From NCBI GenBank assembly GCA_039918235.1, contig JBDSHZ010000092.1, positions 1-64,000 of the forward strand: a DNA stretch of 64,000 nucleotides, written 5' to 3'. The translations under genes and the position numbers were made by a program. A model generated the notes under the pieces. That model made no database searches. It saw only the letters and a list, made by a program, of their open reading frames with translations, and was not told the DNA's origin. Position 1 is the stretch's first letter, and each line of letters begins with the position of its first letter. Source of the stretch: Pseudopedobacter sp039918235 (GTDB lineage: Bacteria > Bacteroidota > Bacteroidia > Sphingobacteriales > Sphingobacteriaceae). Below are positions 7,547 to 15,878 of the stretch, piece by piece.

Positions 7547-8191
7547 ATGAAAAAATTTAGCGCAGCCGATATCCTAGAAATGGATAAACGCTACCGAACT
7601 ACTTTTATCAATAGTGTTTCTGGCTTTAAAAGTTTACAAATGGTAGGGACTGCTAACCAAAATGGATTGACCAATTTGGCTGTTTTCAGCTCTATATTTC
7701 ATGTAGGCGCAAACCCACCTTATATAGGTTTGGTAGTCCGCCCGGATAGTAACGAGCATGAAACCATGTCAAATATATTAGATACTAAAAATTACACACT
7801 TAACAATGTATTGACAACCAATTACGTTGCTGCGCATCAAACTAGCGCAAGGTATTTAGCTGGTGAATCAGAATTTAAAACTTGTGGTTTTACTGAGGAA
7901 TTTCTTCCTGATTTTAATGCCCCTTTTGTTAAAGAAGCCAATATTAAAATTGGGTTAGAGTTTAAAGAGTTTCTTCCTTTTTTGCTTAACAAAACTAAAA
8001 TTGTAATAGGAGAGGTGAAGTACATTTTAGTAGATGAGCACCTCATTGCGGAAGATGGTTTTGTTGATTTGGAGAAAGCTGGTTCAGTAACTTCGGCAGG
8101 TTTAGATGCTTATTATTCAACAAATCTACTCGGACGTTTATCTTATGCTAAACCAGAAAAACAACCAGAGTTTTTAAACGTTAATAAGTAA
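7547..8191 (+). CDS. Flavin reductase-like (FMN-binding split barrel) protein
   Basis: 214 residues of the PF01613 type: NSVSGFKSLQMVGTANQNGLTNLAVFSSIFHVGANPPYIGLVVRPD covers the FMN-binding split barrel, followed by NYTLNNVLTTNYVAAHQTSARY and a long insert. Such proteins reduce or bind FMN, sometimes with no free flavin release. The gene abuts the SDR gene (0 bp) and is the last of the tight PTPS-folE-SDR cluster; 222 bp of repeat-rich DNA follow. A role in supplying reduced flavin or protecting a reduced pterin is inference. Confidence 0.85.
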   Translation: MKKFSAADILEMDKRYRTTFINSVSGFKSLQMVGTANQNGLTNLAVFSSIFHVGANPPYIGLVVRPDSNEHETMSNILDTKNYTLNNVLTTNYVAAHQTSARYLAGESEFKTCGFTEEFLPDFNAPFVKEANIKIGLEFKEFLPFLLNKTKIVIGEVKYILVDEHLIAEDGFVDLEKAGSVTSAGLDAYYSTNLLGRLSYAKPEKQPEFLNVNK

Positions 8192-8227
8192 AATAATTAG
8201 AGCATTCGGGCGGGCTTTACACTCATA

Positions 8228-8333
8228 CCTGTCTGCCGGCAGGCAGGTTGTACAAGGCATTAGCCACGACCTGTCCCGCATGGGACATCGGGAGGCAGGT
8301 ATCCGTTTCAATCCCTGTCTGCCGACAGGCAGG
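8228..8333. repeat. Cluster of REP-like palindromes (copies 2-3 plus variant)
   Basis: CCTGTCTGCCGGCAGGCAGG (8228-8247) and CCTGTCTGCCGACAGGCAGG (8314-8333) flank a related element, CCTGTCCCGCATGGGACATC followed by GGGAGGCAGG (8270-8299). These are GC-rich palindromes in an otherwise AT-rich gap between the flavin reductase and TetR genes, typical of dispersed intergenic REP elements. No transposase is present. Confidence 0.75.
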
Positions 8334-8413
8334 CTTAACGCAGTTAATTAAAGCTAAAATCACATAAAGACTTCCGACCTCGGTCCTCGGTCTCCAGACT
8401 TCAAAACAAAAAA

Positions 8414-9061
8414 ATGGCAACCAAACAAAAAATTCAGAACGCTTATATAGATTATGTTCTTTCTGAGGGCAAGAAACCAGCTTCAGTATTTGCTTTTGCG
8501 AAAAAAAATAAGTTTCCGGAAGAAGATTTTTACAAACATTTTGGATCTTTTGATACAATTGATGCGTCAATTTGGGCAGATTTATTTAAGGAAACCATTA
8601 AAGAAGTTAAAACTCAGGAAGTTTGGGTAGGTTATACAGTTAGGGAAAAAGCACTCTCTTTTTACTACAGTTTTTTCGAACTCTTAAAAAGCAAAAGAAG
8701 CTTTGTAACCTACAGTATGGATCATTTTAAGAAAGGATTACATACACCAATTCAGCTTAAAGAAGGTAAACATGTTTTTGAAGAATTTAGTATTGAATTG
8801 ATACAAGAAGGATTGGAAAGCGGAGAGATTAGCGATAGAAAATTCATCAGTGAAAGATATAAAGATGCACTTTGGGTTCAGGTTGCTTTCCTCTTAAATT
8901 TTTGGATCAAAGATTATTCTGCAGCTTTTGAAAAAACTGATGAAGCGATAGAAAAAGGAGTGAATGTAACATTTGATCTTTTTCAAAGGACTCCAATAGA
9001 TAACCTGTTGGATTATGGAAAATTTTTAGCTCAAAACGCAGGGTTTAACATGAATTTTTAA
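8414..9061 (+). CDS. TetR/AcrR-family transcriptional regulator
   Basis: 215 residues. The N-terminal 50 residues form a helix-turn-helix of the TetR class (KIQNAYIDYVLSEGKKPASV, then FPEEDFYKHFGSFDTIDASI), and the rest is an all-helical ligand-binding/dimer domain. The ATG at 8414 follows an A-run. It precedes, with a 96-bp spacer, an ABC1/UbiB-type gene, and the same pairing occurs near photolyase clusters in other Bacteroidota as far as I recall. Ligand and targets are unknown. Confidence 0.8.
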   Translation: MATKQKIQNAYIDYVLSEGKKPASVFAFAKKNKFPEEDFYKHFGSFDTIDASIWADLFKETIKEVKTQEVWVGYTVREKALSFYYSFFELLKSKRSFVTYSMDHFKKGLHTPIQLKEGKHVFEEFSIELIQEGLESGEISDRKFISERYKDALWVQVAFLLNFWIKDYSAAFEKTDEAIEKGVNVTFDLFQRTPIDNLLDYGKFLAQNAGFNMNF

Positions 9062-9157
9062 GAAGTATCAAGATTCAAATAAAGATTTTAGAACAAAGAT
9101 AAAAGAACAAAGACAGGTTAACTTACAACCTAAAACCTACCACTTATCACTCAAAAA
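9062..9157. repeat. AT-rich spacer repeat
   Basis: Stretch of short A-rich imperfect repeats (TCAAGATTCAAATAAAGATT, AACAAAGATAAAAGAACAAA, then CCTAAAACCTACC-type text). Similar spacers occur at 14201-14358, 27487-27561 and 56919-57013. It carries no gene. Confidence 0.5.
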
Positions 9158-10468
9158 ATGAAAGAACAAAACAGTATTCCTGCAAGTAAAGTAGCCCGTT
9201 CAGCAAAGTTTGTAGGTACTGGAATGAAAATAGGCGGTAATTACATAAAGCATTATTCCAAGAAAATTTTCAATCCAGATTTAAGCAGAGATGAGTTAAA
9301 CGAGGATAATGCCACAGATATTTATGATTCGCTCAGTCAGTTAAAAGGGAGTGCTTTAAAAGTTGCCCAAATGCTCAGCATGGATAAAAATATCCTTCCA
9401 AAAGCTTATGTAGATAAATTTTCCCTTTCCCAATACAGTGCGCCTCCATTGAGTGGTCCATTGATTATACAGACTTTTAAAAAACATTTTGGGAAAACAC
9501 CTGATAAAATATTCGACAAATTCGATCTAAAATCAACCAATGCAGCTTCTATTGGGCAAGTACATAAAGCCGAATTGAATGGAGAGCAATTAGCAGTTAA
9601 AGTTCAATATCCTGGTGTAGGAGATTCTATTTCTTCAGATTTGAAGTTGATCAAACCTTTTGCTTTCCGCTTGTTAGGGATGAGTGAAAAAGAACTGGAC
9701 ATCTATATGCGTGAAGTAGAAGAGCGTTTAGTGGAAGAAACAGATTACGAGTTGGAAGTTCAAAATTCTTTAAAAATTTCTAAAGCTTGCGCCGATTTGC
9801 CCAATATTGTTTTTCCTACCTATTATAAAGAACTTTCTGGGCCAAAAATCATTACCATGAGCTGGCTGGAAGGAATGCACCTTAAGGAATTTTTATTAAC
9901 CAACCCTTCTCAGGAACTTAGAAATACCATCGGTCAAGCGTTGTGGGATTTTTATAATTTCCAGCAACATGAACTAAGGGCAGTTCACGCTGACCCACAC
10001 CCAGGTAATTTTTTAATTACTCCCGACGGAAAATTGGGGATTATTGATTTTGGTTGTATTAAAGAATTACCAGATGATTTTTACTATCCTTTTTTCTCTA
10101 CCACATCAACAGATTTAATGGACAATAAGGAAGAAACTATTAAAGCATTTAGAGCTTTAGAAATGATTTTACCCAAAGACAATGAACAGCAGATTGAATT
10201 CTATTACCAAAACTATAAGGAAATGATTACCCTATTTGCCAAACCTTATATCAAAGGAGAGTTTGATTTCAGCCAAACAGAGTTTTTTGATGGATTGTAT
10301 GGTTTTGGAGAAAAAATAGCGAAAATGCCAGAGTTTAAACAGGCCAGAGGCGTGAAGCATTTCATTTATGTAAATAGGACAAATTTTGGTTTATATAATA
10401 TTTTGCATGAATTAGGAGCGAAGGTGAAAACAGATGCTTTTAAACCTCATGTGCAATTGGAGTTTTAA
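9158..10468 (+). CDS. ABC1/UbiB-family atypical kinase-like protein
   Basis: 436 residues of the AarF/UbiB/ADCK family, ATP-binding proteins linked to quinone or isoprenoid lipid homeostasis at membranes. Visible motifs: the KxGQ-like segment LKGSALKVAQMLS (K68, Q71, with Ala instead of Gly at position 70), the Ala-rich loop NAASIGQVHKAEL followed by LAVKVQYPG (ATP lysine), HADPHPGNF (catalytic loop) and IDFGC (metal-binding Asp). No obvious transmembrane segment is visible at the C-terminus. It follows the TetR gene on the same strand. The link to the light/pterin neighbourhood is positional only; the substrate is unknown. Confidence 0.9.
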   Translation: MKEQNSIPASKVARSAKFVGTGMKIGGNYIKHYSKKIFNPDLSRDELNEDNATDIYDSLSQLKGSALKVAQMLSMDKNILPKAYVDKFSLSQYSAPPLSGPLIIQTFKKHFGKTPDKIFDKFDLKSTNAASIGQVHKAELNGEQLAVKVQYPGVGDSISSDLKLIKPFAFRLLGMSEKELDIYMREVEERLVEETDYELEVQNSLKISKACADLPNIVFPTYYKELSGPKIITMSWLEGMHLKEFLLTNPSQELRNTIGQALWDFYNFQQHELRAVHADPHPGNFLITPDGKLGIIDFGCIKELPDDFYYPFFSTTSTDLMDNKEETIKAFRALEMILPKDNEQQIEFYYQNYKEMITLFAKPYIKGEFDFSQTEFFDGLYGFGEKIAKMPEFKQARGVKHFIYVNRTNFGLYNILHELGAKVKTDAFKPHVQLEF

Positions 10469-10519
10469 CTTTGATTAATAATAAAGATTTTTCTTTTTGG
10501 GTTTTAGTTATCCATCTAA

Positions 10520-10702
10520 CTATTTGAGCTTTGCGTTCTCTGTGGTAAGATTTTATCAACAACAAGTAAGCAATTAGTTTTTTATTTAACCACAGAGTTA
10601 CAGAGGACACAGAGATTCTGATTTAAATATTTGTTTTATACGATTAGAAGACAAACTAATCATCCAACTCTGTGAACTTTGCGTTCTCTGTGGTAAAATG
10701 TA
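10520..10702. repeat. Short direct/inverted repeats (CTCTGTGGT family)
   Basis: TTTGCGTTCTCTGTGGTAA occurs at about 10530-10548 and again at about 10678-10696, and the inverted form AACCACAGAGTTACAGAGGA followed by CACAGAG lies between them at about 10588-10614. The arrangement could fold on itself. This is the gap between the ABC1 gene and the small membrane protein; no gene was found in it. Confidence 0.6.
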
Positions 10703-10704
10703 TT

Positions 10705-10866
10705 TTAAACAGCATCAAAAACCAAAGTTAATAAACCGGATAGCAGTAAAAAGCCCACAGCTATGCGAAGCTTAGCCAATACATAGCCGGACTGAGGTAT
10801 CAAATTTTTATGTATTTTCTTTTCTAAATCATTATCATCTGAAATTAAAGATTCAATATTTTTCAT
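10705..10866 (-). CDS. Small single-pass membrane protein, unknown
   Basis: 53 residues on the minus strand from ATG at 10864-10866 to TAA at 10705-10707. The N-terminal half is polar (MKNIESLISDDNDLEKKIHK) and the C-terminal half, LAKLRIAVGFLLLSGLLTLV, is one hydrophobic helix. It is divergent from nuoA with only 41 bp between the two starts, so their promoters must overlap. I do not recognise a family. The sensible start, polar/hydrophobic layout and placement support a real gene. Confidence 0.55.
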   Translation of the reverse strand: MKNIESLISDDNDLEKKIHKNLIPQSGYVLAKLRIAVGFLLLSGLLTLVFDAV

Positions 10867-10882
10867 ATTGTACTCTTTACAC

Positions 10883-10890
10883 TATATTTG
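10883..10890 (+). promoter_or_regulatory. Candidate -7 box for the nuo operon
   Basis: TATATTTG matches the Bacteroidota housekeeping -7 consensus TAnnTTTG and lies 18 bp before the nuoA ATG (10908). A clear -33 TTTG is not seen at the ideal spacing. Confidence 0.4.
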
Positions 10891-10907
10891 TCAAATCAAT
10901 CAAAAGC

Positions 10908-11282
10908 ATGGAAACAGTAAGTACCCCTATTAATTATTTACCCATCATTTTACAATTGGTGGTCGCTTTAGGCTTTGTAACCTTTACAATGGTTTTAACC
11001 CACATGATTGGGCCTAAAAGAAAAACCACAGATGTGAAATTAACCGCATTTGAATCTGGTATTGAGGTCATCGGAAATGCTCGTCAGCCTTTCTCTATCA
11101 AGTATTTTGTAGTAGCTATTATATTTGTGCTTTTTGATGTGGAGGTGATATTTATGTATCCATGGGCGGTAAATTTCCGTGAGTTTGGCTTAAATGGTTT
11201 AATTGAAATGTTTATATTTATGGGAACATTGTTATTAGGCTTCATTTACGTGGTGAAAAAGAAAGCCCTAGAGTGGGATTAA
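10908..11282 (+). CDS. nuoA: NADH-quinone oxidoreductase subunit A
   Basis: 124 residues, three membrane helices (about 12-32, 65-85, 97-117). The conserved loop GPKRKTTDVKLTAFESGIEV and the FSIKYFVVAIIFVLFDVEVIF helix are diagnostic of NuoA. It is the first of fourteen nuo genes in the standard A-to-N order. A 119-bp gap follows before nuoB. Confidence 0.97.
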   Translation: METVSTPINYLPIILQLVVALGFVTFTMVLTHMIGPKRKTTDVKLTAFESGIEVIGNARQPFSIKYFVVAIIFVLFDVEVIFMYPWAVNFREFGLNGLIEMFIFMGTLLLGFIYVVKKKALEWD

Positions 11283-11401
11283 AAGTAGAATAATTCTAAA
11301 TAAGAATAGACCACCTTGAATAGTAATAAACTTAATAAATTTGAGGCTTTAGAAACATCTTTAGCCTTTTTTAGTTTTTACCATAAGGAGATAAATTTTT
11401 T

Positions 11402-11944
11402 ATGAGCGATATCAATTTAGTTGAGGCTCCGGCCGGTGTAGAAGGATCAGGTTTTTTTGCCACTTCTTTGGAAAAAGTGATTGGGATGGCTAGGGCAAAT
11501 TCCCTATGGCCTTTACCTTTTGCAACTTCTTGTTGTGGGATCGAGTTTATGGCTACCATGGGCTCTCATTATGATTTTTCACGTTTCGGTTCAGAACGTC
11601 CCTCTTTCTCTCCACGTCAGGCTGATTTACTGATGGTGATGGGAACTATAGCGAAAAAAATGGCTCCTGTTTTAAAGCAGGTTTATATACAAATGGCAGA
11701 ACCCCGTTGGGTAATTGCCGTTGGTGCCTGTGCTTCAAGCGGTGGTATTTTTGATACTTACTCTGTTTTGCAGGGTATTGATGAAATTATCCCAGTTGAT
11801 GTTTATGTGCCAGGTTGCCCACCCAGACCAGAAGCCATCATCAATGGATTCAATAAAATTCAGGATTTGGTGAGAAGCGAATCTTTAAGAAGAAGAGATT
11901 CTGAAGAATACACAGCATTATTAGCAAAATACGGTATCCAGTAA
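11402..11944 (+). CDS. nuoB: NADH-quinone oxidoreductase subunit B
   Basis: 180 residues. Carries the terminal cluster N2 that passes electrons to quinone: Cys44-Cys45 (ATSCCGIEFMA), Cys110 (GACASSGG) and Cys139 (VPGCPPRPE), all in the canonical arrangement. Its last base is shared with the first base of nuoC, so translation is likely coupled. It belongs to the peripheral arm at the membrane interface. Confidence 0.98.
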   Translation: MSDINLVEAPAGVEGSGFFATSLEKVIGMARANSLWPLPFATSCCGIEFMATMGSHYDFSRFGSERPSFSPRQADLLMVMGTIAKKMAPVLKQVYIQMAEPRWVIAVGACASSGGIFDTYSVLQGIDEIIPVDVYVPGCPPRPEAIINGFNKIQDLVRSESLRRRDSEEYTALLAKYGIQ

Positions 11945-12447
11945 TGGGAAAAATAGCTAATCAAGATATTACAGATAAAATAACTGCAGCTTTTGCTGAT
12001 AAAATATCTGTGCCAACAGAACCTTATGGTTTATTAACCTTTGAAACTTCTGCTGATGTAATTTCAGATTTATTGGCTTTTCTAAAAAACGATGCAGTCC
12101 TTAAGTTTAACTATTTAACAGATATTACTGCTGTGCATTATCCTGAGCGTAAAAATGCTTTGGGGGTGGTTTACCACTTGCATAGTTTAACCAATAATGT
12201 GAGGGTGAGGATAAAAGTTTATATCCCTGTTTCAAATCCAACCATTCCAACCGCTACTAATTTGTGGGAAGGTGCAAATTGGATGGAACGCGAAACTTTT
12301 GATTTCTTCGGAATTCAATTTACAGGTCACCCTAATTTGGTAAGGATATTAAATGTGGATGATATGACCGTTTTTCCAATGAGAAGAGAATACCAGTTGG
12401 AGGATCCGAACAGAGTGGACAAAAAAGATTTTTTCTTTGGACGTTAA
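11944..12447 (+). CDS. nuoC: NADH-quinone oxidoreductase subunit C
   Basis: 167 residues, the 30-kDa subunit of the connecting module. The signature ERETFDFFGIQFTGHPNLVR followed by DDMTVFPMRREYQL is complete. It is a separate gene from nuoD, unlike the fused nuoCD of E. coli, as usual in Bacteroidota. Overlaps nuoB by 1 bp and is 9 bp from nuoD. Confidence 0.97.
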   Translation: MGKIANQDITDKITAAFADKISVPTEPYGLLTFETSADVISDLLAFLKNDAVLKFNYLTDITAVHYPERKNALGVVYHLHSLTNNVRVRIKVYIPVSNPTIPTATNLWEGANWMERETFDFFGIQFTGHPNLVRILNVDDMTVFPMRREYQLEDPNRVDKKDFFFGR

Positions 12448-12456
12448 GCACAATAA

Positions 12457-13692
12457 ATGAGCAATTTTATAACAGAAATTACCCCCAATCGTCCGGTTTA
12501 TTATGATAATGATCCGCAAGGAGATTTAACAACCCTAAACTTAGGACCTACCCACCCGGCAACACACGGTGTTTTTCAAAATGTGCTGCAGATGGATGGA
12601 GAGCGTATTGTGAGCGGAGTTTCTACCATAGGCTATATCCATAGGGCGTTTGAGAAAATAGCTGAACATAGGCCGTTTTACCAAATCACTACTTTAACAG
12701 ATCGGATGAACTACTGCTCGTCGCCCATCAATAACATGGGTTGGCACATGACGGTGGAAAAGCTATTGGGTATTGAAATGCCCAAAAGGATAGATTACCT
12801 GAGGGTAATTGTAATGGAACTGAGCCGTATTACCGATCACTTAATCTGTAATGGAATTTTAGGAGTTGATACGGGTGCTTTTTCAGGCTTCTTGTATTTG
12901 ATGGAAGAACGGGAACATATTTACGAAATTTTCGAAGAGATTTGTGGTGCCCGTTTAACAACAAATATTGGTAGAATTGGAGGTTTTGAAAGAGACTTTA
13001 ATGATATCGCTTTTGCGAAGATTGAGAAGTTCTTAACTAAATTTCCACCGGTATTAAAAGAATTTGAACAACTATTCAATAGAAACAGGATATTTATTGA
13101 GCGTACATCTGGTGTTGGAGCAGTTGATCCTGAAACAGCACTAAATTACAGCTGGAGCGGTCCAATTTTAAGGGCAACCGGCGTTGATTATGATGTGCGT
13201 GTAAACGAGCCCTATTCTTCTTATCAGGATTTCGATTTTGAAATCCCAGTTGGAACTACAGGAGATGTTTACGATCGTTTTATTTTAAGGAATGAAGAAA
13301 TGTGGCAGAGCTTAAGAATTATTGAGCAGGCCATGGAGAAATTAAAGAAAGAACCTAAAGGGATTTTCCATGCGGATGTTCCAGAATTTTATCTGCCTCC
13401 AAAAGAACAGGTTTACAATAACATGGAAGCCTTAATTTATCACTTTAAAATTGTGATGGGAGAAATTGATACTCCAAAAACTGAAGTTTACCATGCTGTT
13501 GAAGGTGGTAACGGAGAGTTAGGGTTTTATTTGATCAATGATGGTGGCAGAACACCTTACCGTTTACACTTCCGCAGGCCAAGTTTCATCAATTATCAGA
13601 TGTATGCAAATATGAGCCGTGGAATGTTATTGTCTGATGCCATTATCAATATGTCTAGTTTGAACATTATAGCAGGAGAATTAGATGCTTAG
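12457..13692 (+). CDS. nuoD: NADH-quinone oxidoreductase subunit D
   Basis: 411 residues, the 49-kDa quinone-site subunit related to NiFe-hydrogenase large subunits. Characteristic segments: LNLGPTHPATHGVFQNVLQM, GYIHRAFEKIAEHRPFYQIT, DRMNYCSSPINNMGWHMTVE and the C-terminal FINYQMYANMSRGMLLSDAI leading to GELDA. Length is near the usual value of about 400. It overlaps nuoE by 8 bp. Confidence 0.98.
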   Translation: MSNFITEITPNRPVYYDNDPQGDLTTLNLGPTHPATHGVFQNVLQMDGERIVSGVSTIGYIHRAFEKIAEHRPFYQITTLTDRMNYCSSPINNMGWHMTVEKLLGIEMPKRIDYLRVIVMELSRITDHLICNGILGVDTGAFSGFLYLMEEREHIYEIFEEICGARLTTNIGRIGGFERDFNDIAFAKIEKFLTKFPPVLKEFEQLFNRNRIFIERTSGVGAVDPETALNYSWSGPILRATGVDYDVRVNEPYSSYQDFDFEIPVGTTGDVYDRFILRNEEMWQSLRIIEQAMEKLKKEPKGIFHADVPEFYLPPKEQVYNNMEALIYHFKIVMGEIDTPKTEVYHAVEGGNGELGFYLINDGGRTPYRLHFRRPSFINYQMYANMSRGMLLSDAIINMSSLNIIAGELDA

Positions 13693-14200
13693 CGTAACAG
13701 AAACACAAGAGATAGTATTTTCTGCCGACTTATTAAATAAGTGCGGAGATATTGTAAGCCGTTATCCGGATGGAAAACAAAAATCTGCTTTGCTTCCTAT
13801 TTTACATGAAGTACAAGCAGTTTATGGTTGGTTAAGTCCAGAAGCAATGGACAAAGTTGCCGAATTCTTGGATATTCAGTCTATTGAAGTATATGAAGTA
13901 GCTACATTTTACAGCATGTATTTCATGAGACCTCAAGGTAAATTTGTTTTAGAAGTTTGCCGTACCGGACCTTGCTGTTTGGTAGGTGCCGAAAAAATAA
14001 TGCATTACATTGGTGAGAAATTAGGTGTAAAAGAAGGGGAAGTAACTGCAGATGGTTTATTCAGCTACCGCGGCGTAGAATGTTTAGCAGCTTGTGGTTA
14101 TGCACCAGTTTTACAGATTGGTCCTGAATATACTTTCTATGAGAATTTAACAACAGATTCTGTAGATCAATTGATTGAGAATTTGAAAAAGAAGATTTAA
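13685..14200 (+). CDS. nuoE: NADH-quinone oxidoreductase subunit E
   Basis: 171 residues, thioredoxin-like [2Fe-2S] protein of the NADH-input module. Cluster N1a ligands are visible as C92, C97, C133 and C137 (CRTGPC and CLAAC). The ATG at 13685 lies inside the end of nuoD. After it comes a 158-bp repeat-like spacer, the longest break in the front half of the operon. Confidence 0.96.
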   Translation: MLSVTETQEIVFSADLLNKCGDIVSRYPDGKQKSALLPILHEVQAVYGWLSPEAMDKVAEFLDIQSIEVYEVATFYSMYFMRPQGKFVLEVCRTGPCCLVGAEKIMHYIGEKLGVKEGEVTADGLFSYRGVECLAACGYAPVLQIGPEYTFYENLTTDSVDQLIENLKKKI

Positions 14201-14358
14201 GAAGTAAGATATTAGAATCAAGATTCAAGACTTAATGATTATCGTTCAATAAACAAGAAATTAAATAAGAAACATTAATAGGATAAAAATAGGTGAATTA
14301 GCAGCGTAGAAGATTTAAAATCTTGATACCTGATACTTACATCTAACATCTAATAAAC
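14201..14358. repeat. AT-rich spacer repeat inside the nuo operon
   Basis: Gap between nuoE and nuoF made of short A-rich repeats (AAGTAAGATATTAGAATCAA, GATTCAAGACTTAATG, CTTGATACCTGATACTTACA). It resembles the spacers at 9062-9157 and 56919-57013. I see no coding frame and no clear terminator in it. Confidence 0.5.
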
Positions 14359-15723
14359 ATGGGTCGCAAATTATTACTAGAGCATATCAACGTACCAGGA
14401 ATCAACACCTTAAAAGTTTACCGAGAAAAAGGGGGCTATAGGGCTGTTGAAAAAGCTATCAAAACCATGTCGACGGATGATGTGGTGGAGGAAGTGAAAA
14501 AATCTGGCTTACGTGGCCGTGGTGGAGCAGGTTTCCCAACCGGAATGAAGTGGAGCTTTTTGGCAAAACCAGAAGGAGTTGCTCGTTATTTGGTATGCAA
14601 TGCAGATGAATCTGAACCAGGAACTTTTAAAGACCGTTATTTAATGACTCATATTCCTCATGCTTTAATTGAGGGAATGATTGTTTCAAGCTATGCGCTT
14701 GGCGCTCACACCAGTTACATTTATGTAAGAGGAGAAATGATGCCTCAAATCCGGATTTTAGAAAAGGCAATTGCTGAAGCTAGGGAAGCCGGATTTTTAG
14801 GTAAAAATATTTTGGGTTCTGGTTACGACTTAGAACTATACGTACAACCAGGTGGTGGTGCTTATATCTGTGGTGAAGAAACAGCGTTGCTGGAATCTTT
14901 GGAAGGAAAAAGAGGAAATCCTAGAATTAAACCTCCATTCCCAGCTATTGCTGGATTATACGGTTGCCCAACTGTGGTAAACAATGTAGAGTCTATTGCA
15001 GCGGTAGTTCCAATCATCAATGATGGAGGAGAAGAATATGCTAAAATCGGAATCGGTCGTTCAACTGGTACCAAGTTAATTTCTGCTTCAGGAAACATCA
15101 ATAAGCCCGGAGTTTATGAAATAGAGCTAGGGGTATCGGTAGAAGATTTCATCTATTCTGATGAATACTGTGGTGGCATTGCAAACGGAAAAAGATTAAA
15201 AGCGGTAGTAGCAGGCGGGTCTTCTGTCCCAATTTTACCCGCAAACTTGATACTGAACCTTGTAAATGGAGATCAGCGTTTGATGTCTTATGAATCATTG
15301 TCAGAGGGAGGATTTGTTAGCGGAACCATGTTGGGTTCTGGTGGTTTTGTGGTGCTAGATGAAGACCAATGTGTGGTAAGAAATACTTGGAATTTTGCTC
15401 GTTTTTATCATCATGAATCTTGCGGACAATGTTCACCTTGCCGTGAAGGAACTGGATGGATGGAAAAAGTACTGCACCGTTTAGAATATGGTCATGGTAA
15501 AATGAGCGATATGGATTTATTGGTAGATGTCTCCAAAAAAATTGAAGGGAATACCATTTGTCCATTAGGAGATGCTGCAGCTTGGCCGGTTGCAAGTGCC
15601 ATCCGTCATTTCAGAGATGAATTTGAATGGCATGTAAGCAATCCTGCATTAGCAGTAAAAGAAAATTATGGTTTAGCAAATTATGCTGATCCGTTGCCGC
15701 CCGTTGTAGCTGTAGAGGCATAA
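14359..15723 (+). CDS. nuoF: NADH-quinone oxidoreductase subunit F
   Basis: 454 residues, the NADH- and FMN-binding 51-kDa subunit. The NADH/FMN site appears as GRGGAGFPTGMKW (residues 53-65) and GGGAYICGEETALLESLEG (165-183). Cluster N3 ligands are C355, C358, C361 and C401 (ESCGQCSPCREGTGW and NTICPLGD). It enters NADH electrons and passes them to NuoE and NuoG. It is separated from nuoG by 155 bp holding a palindromic repeat. Confidence 0.98.
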   Translation: MGRKLLLEHINVPGINTLKVYREKGGYRAVEKAIKTMSTDDVVEEVKKSGLRGRGGAGFPTGMKWSFLAKPEGVARYLVCNADESEPGTFKDRYLMTHIPHALIEGMIVSSYALGAHTSYIYVRGEMMPQIRILEKAIAEAREAGFLGKNILGSGYDLELYVQPGGGAYICGEETALLESLEGKRGNPRIKPPFPAIAGLYGCPTVVNNVESIAAVVPIINDGGEEYAKIGIGRSTGTKLISASGNINKPGVYEIELGVSVEDFIYSDEYCGGIANGKRLKAVVAGGSSVPILPANLILNLVNGDQRLMSYESLSEGGFVSGTMLGSGGFVVLDEDQCVVRNTWNFARFYHHESCGQCSPCREGTGWMEKVLHRLEYGHGKMSDMDLLVDVSKKIEGNTICPLGDAAAWPVASAIRHFRDEFEWHVSNPALAVKENYGLANYADPLPPVVAVEA

Positions 15724-15733
15724 AAAGAACAAG

Positions 15734-15835
15734 TCATGTTGAGTGACAACGAAACAGCTCAAAAACAGGTAGCCCTTCAATATGGTTACTCGATAAGTGA
15801 GATGCTTCCTAACGTCAGCATGACGAACTTGATAT
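15734..15835. repeat. Imperfect palindromic repeat between nuoF and nuoG
   Basis: The ends CAAGTCATGTTGAGTGAC and GTCAGCATGACGAACTTG are imperfect inverted copies around about 65 bp that contain GGTTACTCGATAAGTGAGAT. The layout, about 100 bp with inverted ends and no gene, resembles a miniature dispersed repeat of Bacteroidota genomes. It could also form a transcript hairpin modulating downstream nuo expression. Confidence 0.55.
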
Positions 15836-15878
15836 ATAATAAAGAAAACAACATCAAACATTTTAAAAAATTTTAAAA

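Noticed and set aside
8223..8570. Minus-strand open frame over the palindrome cluster and the start of the TetR gene
   Set aside because: Its residues come from REP palindromes (PACRQTG, NLPAGRQV) and the antisense of the TetR coding region.
10520..10702. CRISPR-like repetition
   Set aside because: Only two direct copies and one inverted copy of a short motif with unequal spacing; no regular repeat-spacer pattern and no cas genes.
15734..15835. Rho-independent terminator between nuoF and nuoG
   Set aside because: The inverted arms are far apart and imperfect with no T-run, and nuoG-N need to be transcribed, so a dispersed repeat is the better reading.
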